DNA of 64,000 nucleotides from Rhodopseudomonas palustris (lineage in GTDB: Bacteria; Pseudomonadota; Alphaproteobacteria; Rhizobiales; Xanthobacteraceae). The stretch's first letter is position 1. Every line of letters begins with the position of its first letter. Location of the stretch: the NCBI RefSeq assembly GCF_034479375.1, contig NZ_CP140155.1, positions 4,936,501 through 5,000,500 of the forward strand, read 5' to 3'. Shown piece by piece: positions 1 through 8,793 of this stretch. Both the position numbers and the translations under genes were made by a program. The notes under the pieces are model-generated. The model had not been told where the DNA came from. It was given only the letters and a program-made list of their open reading frames with translations, and ran no database searches.

Positions 1-1
1 G

Positions 2-127
2 TCGCGCCACACCGAGGTCACCGGCAGGGTGCCGACCCCGCGCGTCGAGGCGGCGCGGCTCGACCCGCCGAAGGTCGATGCCTCCAGGGTCGAAGCCGCG
101 TCCGAACTGCGCCGCTCGACCGACTGA
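2..127 (+). CDS. C-terminal end of an unidentified protein (partial)
   Basis: An open frame enters from the left edge and stops at TGA 125-127, giving about 41 residues. The visible tail is hydrophilic and charged (…VEAARLDPPKVDASRVEA…) with no recognisable domain. Codon use fits the rest of the window. The function cannot be inferred, and the gene could simply be a fragment of a longer reading frame outside the window. Confidence 0.45.
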   Translation, partial: SRHTEVTGRVPTPRVEAARLDPPKVDASRVEAASELRRSTD

Positions 128-177
128 GCGGCTTCCGCTGTCCGCGACGGGACGGCGACGCCGGAGCAGTTCTGTTC

Positions 178-376
178 CGATGGAATCAGCACTGGCGTCC
201 GGGTGGCTCACGACGGGCACAACCTCATGGTGAGGAGGCGCAAAGCGCCGTCTCGAACCATGCGCCGCCGGCCATCATGCGTCGCCCCATCCTTCGAGAC
301 GCCCGGCTTCGCCGGGCTCCTCAGGATGAGGGTCAGTGCATTTGGCGAGGGCCGTATCGCTTCAATCAATCGAAGA
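178..376. repeat. Interspersed palindromic repeat, family A, copy 1
   Basis: About 200 bp that matches, in reverse orientation, the copies at 11172-11371 and 14556-14773. Shared blocks include CTCATGGTGAGGAGGCGC, ATGGTTCGAGACGGCGC (as its complement) and CATCCTTCGAGACGCCCGG, followed by a gattgaagcgat-type hairpin. It fills the gap between the left-edge gene and the TonB receptor stop codon. It has no coding potential beyond spurious frames. Confidence 0.85.
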
Positions 377-381
377 CGGAT

Positions 382-2715
382 TCAGAAATCCGTGGTCATC
401 GACAATCTGACCGTCAGGGGCAGGCCCTGTGCGATCGTGCTGTAGCTGGCGACGCCGGACCAGTAGTCCTTGTCGAACACGTTCTGCACCGACGCACGGA
501 ATGTGACCGGCCGCCTGTCGATCACCGTCTTGTAGCGCGCGCCGAGATCCATCCGGGTCCATGACGGGATCATCTGCGTGTTCGCCGTGTTCACATATTG
601 CTCGCCGGTGTAGATGACGTTGGCGGTCAGCGTCAGGCCCGACACGAACGGCGTGTCCCATTCGCCGCCGAGATTCGCCTGCACCGTCGGCACGCCGACC
701 GGCCTGTTGCCCAGCGTCGCGGCGCTCGTCGTCCTGGTCAATTCGCCGTCGATCAGCGACGCGCCGCCGAGCAGCCGTAAGCCCGGCGTGACTTCTCCGA
801 ACACGTTCAACTCGAGGCCGCGGTTGCGCTGCTCGCCGCCCTCGCCGAACACCAGATTGCCGCCGATGGTTTCGAGCTGACCGAACGGCTTCTCGATCTG
901 GAACGCGCTGAAGGTCACACCGAAGCGGCCGAGGTCGAGTTTCGTGCCGGCCTCGTACTGCGTCGTCTTGTAGGGCGCCAGGGTCTCGCCGGCGTTGATC
1001 GCGTTGGTCGGTGCTGTTTCACCGATGCTCAGGCCTTCCGCGTAGTTCGCATAGAACGACACCATGCTCCAGGGGCGAACCACAAGACCGACCAGAGGGG
1101 TGACGGCGGTCTCGTCGGACGACGAGGTGAGGGCGCCGGTGTTGATATTGTAGTTGCTCGAACTGATCTGCTGGAATCGGCCGCCGACGGTCAGTTGCAG
1201 GCGTTCGTCCAGCACCGACAGCGTATCCGACAGCGCGACGCCCGACAGCGTGCTCTCGGACGCCTTCGCAATCCGGGTCGGGTCGGCGACGAACTGCTCC
1301 GGCCGATAGGCCGGGTTGTACATGTTGCTGAACTGCGTCGTGCCCGAGACGATCCCGCGATCGAGCGTCTGGTTGAGATAGCTGGACTGCAGCGTCATCG
1401 TATGCGCGATCGCGCCGGTCTCGAAGCGGGAGCGGATTCCGGTTTCCGCACTCAGCCGGTCGACGTCGAAAATCGCGTTCTCCGGGCGGATGCTGACGTC
1501 TCCGGCGGAGTTGAGCATCGTCGGAAGGCCGAACAGCCGATGAACCCGCGAGTTGCCGCCGCCGACCGCACCGAACCATGTGACGTTGTCGGTCAGGTCG
1601 TATTCGACCTTGCCGAGAACCGACTTGTCCTCGCTCTTCGACCACTCCCAGGGCGCCTGGACATTCCGCGAGCCGTTCGGCGCGCTCGGAATCGCGAAAT
1701 TGCCGGACGACGGATAGAACGGCCGCTGCGGCGCCGTCAGATTTTCCCGCTGACCGATGATGTCGAGCGTGGCGCGCAACCTCTCGCCGCGATAGTCGAG
1801 GGCCAGCGAACCGACGAAGGCGCTGCGCTCCAGATTATCGATCGGGAGCTCACCGCCGCGCGCGCTGCCGTTGAAGCGGATGCCGAATTCCTTCTGGTCA
1901 CCGAAGCGCCGCGAGACGTCCACGGCGCCGCCGCCCTGGGCGTTGGATGCGTAGTCGGTCGTCAGGCGCGTCAGGTCGGTGTCACCGGCGCGTTTCGGGA
2001 CGATGTTGATCGTGCCGCCGACGGCGCTGTTGGGCGATATGCCGTAGAGGAACGCGGTCGGCCCCTTCAGGACTTCGACGCGTTCGGCATAGTCGGTGAA
2101 CACCCGATAGGTCGGAGCTATTCCGAAAATTCCGTCGAAGGCGATTTCGCCGAGATTGCCTTCGCCGATCGGAAATCCGCGGATGTAGAACGAATCCAGC
2201 AGCCCGCCCGCCGAATGCGTGCTTCTCACGGAAGGGTCGGCTTCGAGAACGTCGGCGACGGTCTGCGCGCCCTGATCCCGGATTCGCTGCGACGTGTAGG
2301 CCGTCACGGCGAACGGCGTATCCATGAAGCTGCGATTGCCCAGCATGCCGATGCGGGCGCCCTGCGCCACCTGGCCACCGGCATAGGGGACCGGCAGCGT
2401 TCCGATGGTGTGAATTGCCGCTGCCGGGTTGGGCGCCGCAATCGGTGCGGCAGGCGGTTCAGTCGATTGCCGCGGGGCGACCCGGGACGAGCGTCGCTGC
2501 ACATTGCGGGACCGGACCGGGGGCGCCACCCGCGCCCGCTGCCGCGGCTCGTCGACGGCGACCGGAGGCAGCACATGCGGCGCTGCGCTCTGTGCTCGAC
2601 TTTGACAAATCCCGATGCCGGTGAGGCACAGAGAAATTGCCGCCGTTGCGACGCCGGCGTACAGCCGGTTCTTGTTAGTTCTGAAGCTGCCCACGGAATT
2701 CCCCGATCCACCCAT
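382..2715 (-). CDS. TonB-dependent siderophore receptor
   Basis: About 777 residues, usual for an outer-membrane ferric-siderophore receptor. The N-terminus has a basic stretch and a hydrophobic segment ending near QSRAQ, a plausible signal peptide. A Pro-rich linker follows, then a plug domain (TPFAVTAYTSQRIRDQGAQ, VEVLKGPTAFLYG, GGTINIVPKRA) and a long beta-barrel ending in Phe, as outer-membrane proteins do. The frame is open far upstream to 4359, but that part is antisense to the DUF2339 gene. The first sensible ATG is at 2715. Family knowledge says it imports an iron chelate using TonB-ExbBD energy; no exporter, siderophore synthesis or ABC importer gene lies beside it. The ligand cannot be predicted, and no clear Fur or Irr box was seen upstream. 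Confidence 0.92.
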   Translation of the reverse strand: MGGSGNSVGSFRTNKNRLYAGVATAAISLCLTGIGICQSRAQSAAPHVLPPVAVDEPRQRARVAPPVRSRNVQRRSSRVAPRQSTEPPAAPIAAPNPAAAIHTIGTLPVPYAGGQVAQGARIGMLGNRSFMDTPFAVTAYTSQRIRDQGAQTVADVLEADPSVRSTHSAGGLLDSFYIRGFPIGEGNLGEIAFDGIFGIAPTYRVFTDYAERVEVLKGPTAFLYGISPNSAVGGTINIVPKRAGDTDLTRLTTDYASNAQGGGAVDVSRRFGDQKEFGIRFNGSARGGELPIDNLERSAFVGSLALDYRGERLRATLDIIGQRENLTAPQRPFYPSSGNFAIPSAPNGSRNVQAPWEWSKSEDKSVLGKVEYDLTDNVTWFGAVGGGNSRVHRLFGLPTMLNSAGDVSIRPENAIFDVDRLSAETGIRSRFETGAIAHTMTLQSSYLNQTLDRGIVSGTTQFSNMYNPAYRPEQFVADPTRIAKASESTLSGVALSDTLSVLDERLQLTVGGRFQQISSSNYNINTGALTSSSDETAVTPLVGLVVRPWSMVSFYANYAEGLSIGETAPTNAINAGETLAPYKTTQYEAGTKLDLGRFGVTFSAFQIEKPFGQLETIGGNLVFGEGGEQRNRGLELNVFGEVTPGLRLLGGASLIDGELTRTTSAATLGNRPVGVPTVQANLGGEWDTPFVSGLTLTANVIYTGEQYVNTANTQMIPSWTRMDLGARYKTVIDRRPVTFRASVQNVFDKDYWSGVASYSTIAQGLPLTVRLSMTTDF

Positions 2716-2810
2716 TCGACTTTTGACTAGGTGGCCCAAGGTTCGAGGGCAACAGAAGCGGGTTAGAACCTCTATATGCGGGCGTGCAACTCCGTAGACT
2801 CGCTCTAATC

Positions 2811-5513
2811 CTACGGCTCGCCGGTTGTATCGACGCGCTGGGTCGCGCGCGGCCGAAACAGGATGCGCTGATACAGCCAGCCGATCGCGACCAGGACCAG
2901 CCCGAGCCCCATGAACGACAGCGCCCGATACACGCCGGTCAGCGTCGACATGTCGATCAGGAAGGCTTTGACGATGGTGAGGCCGATCACCACCGCGGAA
3001 GCGAGCCGCGCGCGCTGCGAGTTGAACAGGATGCCGGCGCCGAGCAACAGCACGCCGCAGCCGAGCCACGCCAGCGAGTAGCTGTACTGTTCGGCGTCGG
3101 TGGTGACACCGCGCCACAACGCGGGGCCGTGATACAGCCGGCGGATCTCCAGCGTCACGTAAGCGAGGCCCATCACCAGCGCGAGAGCCGCGAAGCTGTT
3201 GGCATAGGCCGGCCGGCGCAGCCCCGCCACCGCGTAGGACAGCAGCAGCGCCAGCAGCGCCGGAGCCGCATAGGCAAGCAGCAACTGGTTCAGCAACAGG
3301 CCGCCGATCTCGCCGGACCACCACAGCATCGGGTTTTCGAACAGCAGCAGCCCGCCGACGCTGGCGAGCGCGGCGTACACCGCGAGCAGAACCGCCGCGA
3401 CATTGTGGACGATGCTGCCGCTGCGTCGGCGCAGCCGCTCGAGGCCGATCGCCATCGCCAAGGACACGCAGACCTGCAGAGCGACCTCGACCAGTCCGGC
3501 GCTGTCGCGATAGACGTCGCCGCCGTTGACGGCGTGGCGGATCTGCAGGAACGCCAGCAGCACGGTGAACAGGATCGCCGCCGATTCCATCATCCGCAGC
3601 GGCACGTCGTCGCCGCGCCGGCGCATCCAGACACTCGCGGTCCAGAATGCAGCCGCCGGCACGCCGTAGCCCCACAGCAGCCAGTTGAAGATCGGCGTGG
3701 TGCCGACCGCGTCGCCGACGATGCGCGGCTCCCAGCCGATCCGCAGCACGACGATGCCGGCGAGGATCGCGGCGAGCCAGCGCAGGAACGGGATCGGCCG
3801 TTGCAGCGAGATCCAGGCCGTGCCGGCCGCCATCAGCGCCAGCGCGATCGTCAGCCAGCCTTTCTCCAGCGCAAAGGTCAGCGCCAGCGCCAATGCGCCG
3901 AGCGTGCCGGTGGCGAACAGCGCAGTCGAGATCGCAAGCCCGGGTCGCGTCTCGCGCTTGCTCAGCCATTCGGTGGCGGCGCCATAGGCCGCGGCGAGCA
4001 GCACCGCGAGAACCGCGAAGGGGATCGAGCGATCGAGCTGCGCGATCCGCGCGTACAGCGCGATCAGCAGCGCCAGCGGCGTGAAAACGCCCGCAGCCGC
4101 AAAGATCACCGGCACTTTCGCGCTCACCGACCGGCCCTGCGCCAGCACGCCGGCGACGCCGAAGCCGATCGCAAAGATCGCTGCGGTGATCAGGTGCGTC
4201 GTCACCGAGCCGGCAATCGGATCGGTGCCGATGCCGGGCAGCGGTCCGCCGGGTAGCGCAAGTAACTCGGGCGCGCTGCGGATCACCCACGAGAGAAACA
4301 CCAGCGCGACCAGCGCCGCCGCTGCGCCGACCGCCGCGGCCGCAGCCGCCGCGCGCCACGCGACCAGCAGCGTCGCTGCGACCAGCAGCGCGAACACGAT
4401 CATCGCGCCGTCGGCATGGCGGTTGCTGACGACGATCAGCGCGGCTGTGAGCAGCGGTGCGGCGAGCGAGGCGGATGAAATCGTTTCGATCCGGCCGTCC
4501 TCAAACGAAGGTCCGAACAGCAAGTTGCAAACCACCAGCAGTGCGGCGAGCGCGAAGCCGGCGATGGCGTGGAAGGCCAGCGGCGCCAGCGTCGATGAGC
4601 CTTCGCCGAGACCCGGCAGCGTCCACAGGAATGCCAGCACGATGGTCGTGATCGCGAGCCAGCGCCACAGCCGGATCCGCGCGAGGCCGAACGACGCGGC
4701 GGTCACCACCGCGAGATAGATGTACAGCGCCCAGTAGTCCGGCGTCTCCGACGACACCAGCAGCGGCGTGACGAAGCCGGCGACGACGCCGAGCCCGGCC
4801 AGCGCCGGGCCGTGCAGCAAGGCGGCAGCCATCGTGCCGAGCGCGACCAGGCCGAGCAGGATGAAGGCGCTGGCGGGCGCGAGGAAGTCGTACAGCGCGT
4901 AAGATGCGTAGACGGTGGCGAAGGCCACCGCGGTGCCGGCCGCGGTGAGGATCGCGGGGATGTTGGCGATCGGCAGCGCGCGGATGTTGGAGATGTCTTC
5001 CTTGCGCCGCGTCCATTCGCCGGCGCCGAGCAGCGCCAGCGCGAACAGGCCGCCGAGCAGCACCCGCACGCCGGGGCCGAGCAGGCCTTGTTCGATGGAG
5101 TAGCGCACCATGAAGAAGCCGCCGAGCGCCAGCGTCAGGCCGCCGACCCACACCACCCAGCGGGTGCCGATGCGCTCTTCGAAGCCGGGTTTGACGGGCT
5201 GTGCAGAGGCCGGGTCAACCGGCGCGGCCGCATCGATCGCTGCGTCAGCCGACGCGGCGCTCCCGGCGGATGCCGGCTCCGTCGCCGCCTCGGCCGAAAC
5301 CGCCTCGGCGGCGGGCTGAAGCTCGGGCGCCAGCGGCGCCTCTGCCACGGCGCTGCCACTCGGCGCGGCGGCCGCGGCCTCCGTGCGGGCCGTCAGCGGC
5401 TGCCCCGCCTCCAGCGCTGCGAGCCGCGCCTGCAATTCCTGGGAGCGGTTGTTTGCCTTGCGCGCCAGCACCAGCGCGACGATGGCGATCACGAGCGTCA
5501 GTAGTTCGAACAT
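2811..5513 (-). CDS. DUF2339 polytopic membrane protein
   Basis: About 900 residues. Residues 1-18 form a membrane anchor, followed by a short coiled coil (RKANNRSQELQARLAALEAG) and an Ala/Pro/Glu-rich linker to about residue 110. Then come some two dozen hydrophobic segments, for example GGLTLALGGFFMVRYSIEQG and LAWLGCGVLLLGAGILFNSQ. This layout is that of the DUF2339 family of predicted inner-membrane proteins, whose role is unknown. ATG 5513 is preferred over GTG 5516 because a GGAG lies five bases before it. The TonB receptor begins 95 bp downstream on the same strand, so co-transcription is possible but unproven. Confidence 0.9.
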   Translation of the reverse strand: MFELLTLVIAIVALVLARKANNRSQELQARLAALEAGQPLTARTEAAAAAPSGSAVAEAPLAPELQPAAEAVSAEAATEPASAGSAASADAAIDAAAPVDPASAQPVKPGFEERIGTRWVVWVGGLTLALGGFFMVRYSIEQGLLGPGVRVLLGGLFALALLGAGEWTRRKEDISNIRALPIANIPAILTAAGTAVAFATVYASYALYDFLAPASAFILLGLVALGTMAAALLHGPALAGLGVVAGFVTPLLVSSETPDYWALYIYLAVVTAASFGLARIRLWRWLAITTIVLAFLWTLPGLGEGSSTLAPLAFHAIAGFALAALLVVCNLLFGPSFEDGRIETISSASLAAPLLTAALIVVSNRHADGAMIVFALLVAATLLVAWRAAAAAAAVGAAAALVALVFLSWVIRSAPELLALPGGPLPGIGTDPIAGSVTTHLITAAIFAIGFGVAGVLAQGRSVSAKVPVIFAAAGVFTPLALLIALYARIAQLDRSIPFAVLAVLLAAAYGAATEWLSKRETRPGLAISTALFATGTLGALALALTFALEKGWLTIALALMAAGTAWISLQRPIPFLRWLAAILAGIVVLRIGWEPRIVGDAVGTTPIFNWLLWGYGVPAAAFWTASVWMRRRGDDVPLRMMESAAILFTVLLAFLQIRHAVNGGDVYRDSAGLVEVALQVCVSLAMAIGLERLRRRSGSIVHNVAAVLLAVYAALASVGGLLLFENPMLWWSGEIGGLLLNQLLLAYAAPALLALLLSYAVAGLRRPAYANSFAALALVMGLAYVTLEIRRLYHGPALWRGVTTDAEQYSYSLAWLGCGVLLLGAGILFNSQRARLASAVVIGLTIVKAFLIDMSTLTGVYRALSFMGLGLVLVAIGWLYQRILFRPRATQRVDTTGEP

Positions 5514-5567
5514 CACATCTCCAGGCGACCGGCCCGGATGCGGGGCGCTTCGCTTCCTGATCCAAGT

Positions 5568-6569
5568 TCAGCGCCGCCCACGCACGCGCAGGCCGGGCGC
5601 CGGGCGCTCCTGCAGCACCTCGCGGCGGAAGCGAAACAACGCCGCCGGCCGTCCGCCGGTTCGTGTCGACATCTCGCCGGTCGGTTCGACCAGCGCGCCG
5701 GCTTCGACCAGCCTGCGGAAATTCTGCTTGTGCAGATGCCGCCCCGAAATCGCTTCCACGGTATGCTGCAACTCGGTGAGTGTGAACTCCGGCGGCAGAA
5801 GTTCAAACACCACCGGGCGGTATTTCAGCTTGGCGCGCAGCCGCGCGATCGCGGTGGCGAGGATGCGGCGATGATCGAACCGCATCGCTACGCCGAGCGG
5901 TGGCACCTTGGCGCGTGCCAAGGCCGCGGGCCGTCCGTCGCGCCGCGCCTCTTCGATCAGCCCGGCTTCGTAGAGCAGTTCGTAGCGATCGAGCACGCGC
6001 TCTTCGTCCCAATGCGCGCCGTCGACGCCGAAATACAGCCGCACCCGATCCTTGCGGGCGAGCGCGCGCGCGGTGTCAGGCTGTTCGGCCTTGCCGGCCC
6101 AGGCGGTGAGTTCGGGGATGATGTCGCGCTCGATGATCTCCGGCCGCTGCTCGCGCCAGTCCTCCCACGGGAAGAAGCGATACCATGGCTCGAAGGTCGC
6201 GCCCGCCGCGCGGGCGGCGTTGTCGACCGCGCGGGTCAGCGCCAGATAGCCGATCGAGGCGACGTGGACCTCGGTGTCGCCGAGCCGCGCATGGCGGCCG
6301 CGGTCGCCGAAGGTGTAGAGCTGCTCGACATAGCCGAGCCGCAACCCGGTCTGCTCCTCCACCCAGGCGCGCAGGCCGATGTCGAGCGTGCGATGGGAGA
6401 TCGCGTCGAACGGCCCGTAGGGCAGGCCGATCAGATCGTTGCCGCCGGACGCCGTCAGGATCAGCGGCTCGTTGTTCTCGATCGCCACGATGGCGGCGGT
6501 CAGTCCGATCTCGATCGGAATCGGGAGCTTGTCGCCGGTCTTGTCGCTCATGCGGCCTTCGATCGTCAT
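5568..6569 (-). CDS. Nudix-like transcriptional regulator, probable NAD-metabolism regulator (NadQ/COG4111-like)
   Basis: About 333 residues. The N-terminal half is Nudix-like (IGLTAAIVAIENNEPLILTA, RAWVEEQTGL), but the Nudix box has lost the first Glu and the Glu of the REUxEE core, so hydrolysis is unlikely. The C-terminal third (LPPEFTLTELQHTVEAISG, NFRRLVEAGALVEPT) looks like a winged helix. This combination is the alphaproteobacterial family usually annotated as NAD regulator. The start at 6569 overlaps the TGA of the phosphatase gene as ATGA, which suggests translational coupling. Assignment to NAD biosynthesis control rests on family memory; no nad gene is in the window. Confidence 0.75.
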   Translation of the reverse strand: MTIEGRMSDKTGDKLPIPIEIGLTAAIVAIENNEPLILTASGGNDLIGLPYGPFDAISHRTLDIGLRAWVEEQTGLRLGYVEQLYTFGDRGRHARLGDTEVHVASIGYLALTRAVDNAARAAGATFEPWYRFFPWEDWREQRPEIIERDIIPELTAWAGKAEQPDTARALARKDRVRLYFGVDGAHWDEERVLDRYELLYEAGLIEEARRDGRPAALARAKVPPLGVAMRFDHRRILATAIARLRAKLKYRPVVFELLPPEFTLTELQHTVEAISGRHLHKQNFRRLVEAGALVEPTGEMSTRTGGRPAALFRFRREVLQERPAPGLRVRGRR

Positions 6570-7072
6570 TCGAGATCGATGCGGAACGGCCGGCCCTCGA
6601 TGCCCATATTGCCGGGGCCGATCCTGTCCAGCGCGCGCAGCATCCGCCCCTCGCGCCCGAGCGCGCGATCGGCCAGCGTCACGATCAGCCGGTTCGGGAA
6701 GGCGCTCGGCGAAGCGTCGCGGATCTGCTGCGCGATCACCATTTCGTCGCGATGCGGGTTGAGCGCGCAGGCGGCGGCGAAGGCGCTGGCGGTGGAGCGG
6801 CTGATGCCGGCATAGCAATGCACCACCAGCGGCGCGGCGCGGTCCCAGGCGCGGACGAAATCCAGCACTTGGGTGACGTGCTCCTGGTTGGGCGCGACGA
6901 AGCCGTCGATATCCTCGGTGATGTCGTCCATCGAGATCCGCAGATGATTGGCTTCCAGCACCGACGGCGGCCGCTGCACCTGGCCGACATTGGCCATCAC
7001 GGACAGAACATGGCTGGCGCCGGTCGCCGCCACGGTCGGATGCAATGCTGCGAGCGAGCAGACGTGAATCAT
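6566..7072 (-). CDS. Tyrosine-phosphatase-like protein
   Basis: 168 residues of the dual-specificity/tyrosine phosphatase fold. The signature HCYAGISRST gives Cys86 and Arg92 in the CX5R P-loop, so the active site looks intact. The upstream segment ISMDDITEDIDGF could supply the general acid Asp. The substrate is unknown. The gene sits between an HD hydrolase and the Nudix-like regulator, overlapping the latter by four bases. That conserved-looking order suggests a shared role, possibly in nucleotide or NAD metabolism rather than protein signalling. Confidence 0.85.
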   Translation of the reverse strand: MIHVCSLAALHPTVAATGASHVLSVMANVGQVQRPPSVLEANHLRISMDDITEDIDGFVAPNQEHVTQVLDFVRAWDRAAPLVVHCYAGISRSTASAFAAACALNPHRDEMVIAQQIRDASPSAFPNRLIVTLADRALGREGRMLRALDRIGPGNMGIEGRPFRIDLE

Positions 7073-7168
7073 GAGGCCTTCCGAAGTTGCGCGATCTTAA
7101 TCCTGCGCCGCAGCAGGTGAAAGCGCGATGACGCCGGTTCTCGGGAACAAGGCGTTGGGACGGCAGCG

Positions 7169-7807
7169 CTAGCCGTACAGCGCCGCGAAGCGGGCGAGCA
7201 GCCGCTTCTCCGCCTTTCCGGCCGACCAGGGCGTCAGATAGTCGTCGACCATCGCCGGCGGCAGGCCGGGGTCGCTGCCGAACAGCCGCTTGGCTTCGGC
7301 CTTGGTGAAGCCGGCGAGGTGGGTGGCCTCGAGATAGGCGGCGCCGCGGTCGGCAGCCTTGATCTGGCGTTCGATCGCATCGTCGAGCACCGCCGGCAGC
7401 CCGAATCGGATGTGAATCGCGGCGAGCAGCCGGCGCTCGACCGCCTTGTAGGATTCGCCGATCACCGCCTTGAACGGCGAGATCATGTCGCCGATCACGT
7501 ATTCCGGGGCGTCGTGCAGTAGCGCCGCGAGCCGCAACCGGGCGTCGACCCGGGGGCTCTTCTCGCGCATCACTGCCTCGACCAGCAGCGTATGCTGCGC
7601 CACCGAAAAGATGTGCGCACCGCTGGTCTGGCCGTTCCAGCGGGCCACCCGCGCCAGACCGTGGGCAATATCGGCGATTTCGACGTCGAGCGGCGACGGA
7701 TCGAGCAAATCAAGCCGGCGGCCGGACAGCATCCGCTGCCAGACGCGGGCGGCTTGCGGTGTCTTGGCGGCGGAGCTGGACGCGGGGGTTTTGGCGGCGG
7801 AGGTCAT
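7169..7807 (-). CDS. HD-domain hydrolase (YfbR-like)
   Basis: 212 residues. After a 20-residue Ser/Ala/Lys-rich start there is an HD metal-dependent phosphohydrolase domain: HIFSVAQHTLLVEAVM supplies an early His, ALLHDAPEYVIGD is the central HD pair, and AADRGAAYLEATHL supplies a late Asp. The spacing resembles YfbR-type 5'-deoxynucleotidases. It is upstream of the phosphatase-like gene with a gap of about 95 bp on the same strand. The substrate is probably a nucleotide; this is inferred from family only. Confidence 0.85.
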   Translation of the reverse strand: MTSAAKTPASSSAAKTPQAARVWQRMLSGRRLDLLDPSPLDVEIADIAHGLARVARWNGQTSGAHIFSVAQHTLLVEAVMREKSPRVDARLRLAALLHDAPEYVIGDMISPFKAVIGESYKAVERRLLAAIHIRFGLPAVLDDAIERQIKAADRGAAYLEATHLAGFTKAEAKRLFGSDPGLPPAMVDDYLTPWSAGKAEKRLLARFAALYG

Positions 7808-7975
7808 GGCAAAGCCGAGGCAAAGTTCAGGCGGGCGATCGCAGGCGAAGCAGTTCGCGCCATATAGGCCGCCTTGCCCGAACTAAGCCACCGTCTGGGC
7901 TCAGTTCTGCACGATCTCGTAACTATACTGGTAGCACTTGGTCTGGTGGGCGTTTGGTGCGCGAGGGGGAATGCC

Positions 7976-8146
7976 ATGGGAATGAGCGGTCGCCGCGAAG
8001 CGGAACCATCTCCGGCCGAAGACGGATACGGTCGGGCCACCTCCGAAACTCTGCTGCAGGAACTGCAGCAGGAGAACGAATCGTTGAAAGAACTGGTCGT
8101 CAGCCTGTCGGAATTGGTGATCAAGCGGGTCGCCGATCAACGCTGA
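7976..8146 (+). CDS. Small conserved-looking protein with a C-terminal coiled coil
   Basis: 56 residues. The reading frame stays open upstream, but GAGGGGGA at 7963-7970 lies five bases before ATG 7976 and decides the start. The second half (TLLQELQQENESLKELVVSL) is a strong heptad-like amphipathic helix with Leu at regular spacing, suggesting an oligomerising or protein-binding segment. No domain is recognised. It converges on tag, the two stop regions overlapping by 10 bp. Confidence 0.65.
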   Translation: MGMSGRREAEPSPAEDGYGRATSETLLQELQQENESLKELVVSLSELVIKRVADQR

Positions 8147-8793
8147 CGCAGCGCGGTCTTCCGGGCCGGCGACGCAGAACGTCGCGTCGGCCGTTTCGCT
8201 GCGCCGCAGCGCGCGTGGCAATGACAGTCGACCAGATGATCGTTGACCATGCCGACGGCCTGCATGAAGGCGTAGACGATGGTCGGGCCGACGAATTTGA
8301 AGCCGCGCGCCGACAGCTCCTTCGAGATCTTCACCGACAGCGGCGTCGAGGCCGGCACGCCCGCGGTGGTCTTGAACGTGTTGACCTGCGGTGCGCCGCC
8401 GACGAAGTCCCACAGGAACTTCGAGAATCCGGGGCCTTCCTCCTGGATCTTCAGCCAGGCCCTGGCGCTGCCGATCGCGCCGTCGATCTTGGCGCGGTTG
8501 CGGACGATGCCGACGTCGTTCATCAGCGCCTGAACCTTCTCGGCATCGTAGCGCGCGATCTTGGCAGGATCGAAATCGTCGAAGGCGCGGCGGAAATTGT
8601 CACGCTTGCGCAGGATCGTGATCCACGACAGCCCGGCCTGAAAGCCGTCGAGAATCAGCTTCTCAAACAGCGCGCGGTCGTCGTATTCGGGCACGCCCCA
8701 TTCGGTGTCGTGATAGGCGACGTAGAGCGGATCGTCGCCCGGCCACGGGCAGCGCTTCAATCCGTCGTCATGGAGCCGAACGGAGCGGGTCAT
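8137..8793 (-). CDS. tag: DNA-3-methyladenine glycosylase I
   Basis: 218 residues. The Tag zinc site appears complete: Cys in GLKRCPWP, His in VAYHDTEWG and the C-terminal pair in VNDHLVDCHCH. The conserved WGVPEYDDRALFEKLILDGF and GLSWITILRKR blocks are present. The enzyme removes 3-methyladenine from alkylated DNA to start base excision repair. A basic tail of about 25 residues extends past the zinc site compared with E. coli Tag. The start overlaps the ygfZ stop by four bases (ATGA), so the two are probably co-translated. Confidence 0.95.
   Translation of the reverse strand: MTRSVRLHDDGLKRCPWPGDDPLYVAYHDTEWGVPEYDDRALFEKLILDGFQAGLSWITILRKRDNFRRAFDDFDPAKIARYDAEKVQALMNDVGIVRNRAKIDGAIGSARAWLKIQEEGPGFSKFLWDFVGGAPQVNTFKTTAGVPASTPLSVKISKELSARGFKFVGPTIVYAFMQAVGMVNDHLVDCHCHARCGAAKRPTRRSASPARKTALRQR

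Noticed and set aside
2716..2810. Irr/Fur iron box before the TonB receptor
   Set aside because: Only a small GGTT-ag-AACC dyad is seen, which does not match the known motifs.
2784..4256. 490-residue plus-strand frame
   Set aside because: Shadow of the DUF2339 gene; Gln/Arg/Asp-rich without any domain.
2716..4359. N-terminal extension of the TonB receptor reading frame (to 1325 residues)
   Set aside because: It is antisense to the DUF2339 gene and Arg/Ala-rich; the signal peptide starts at 2715.
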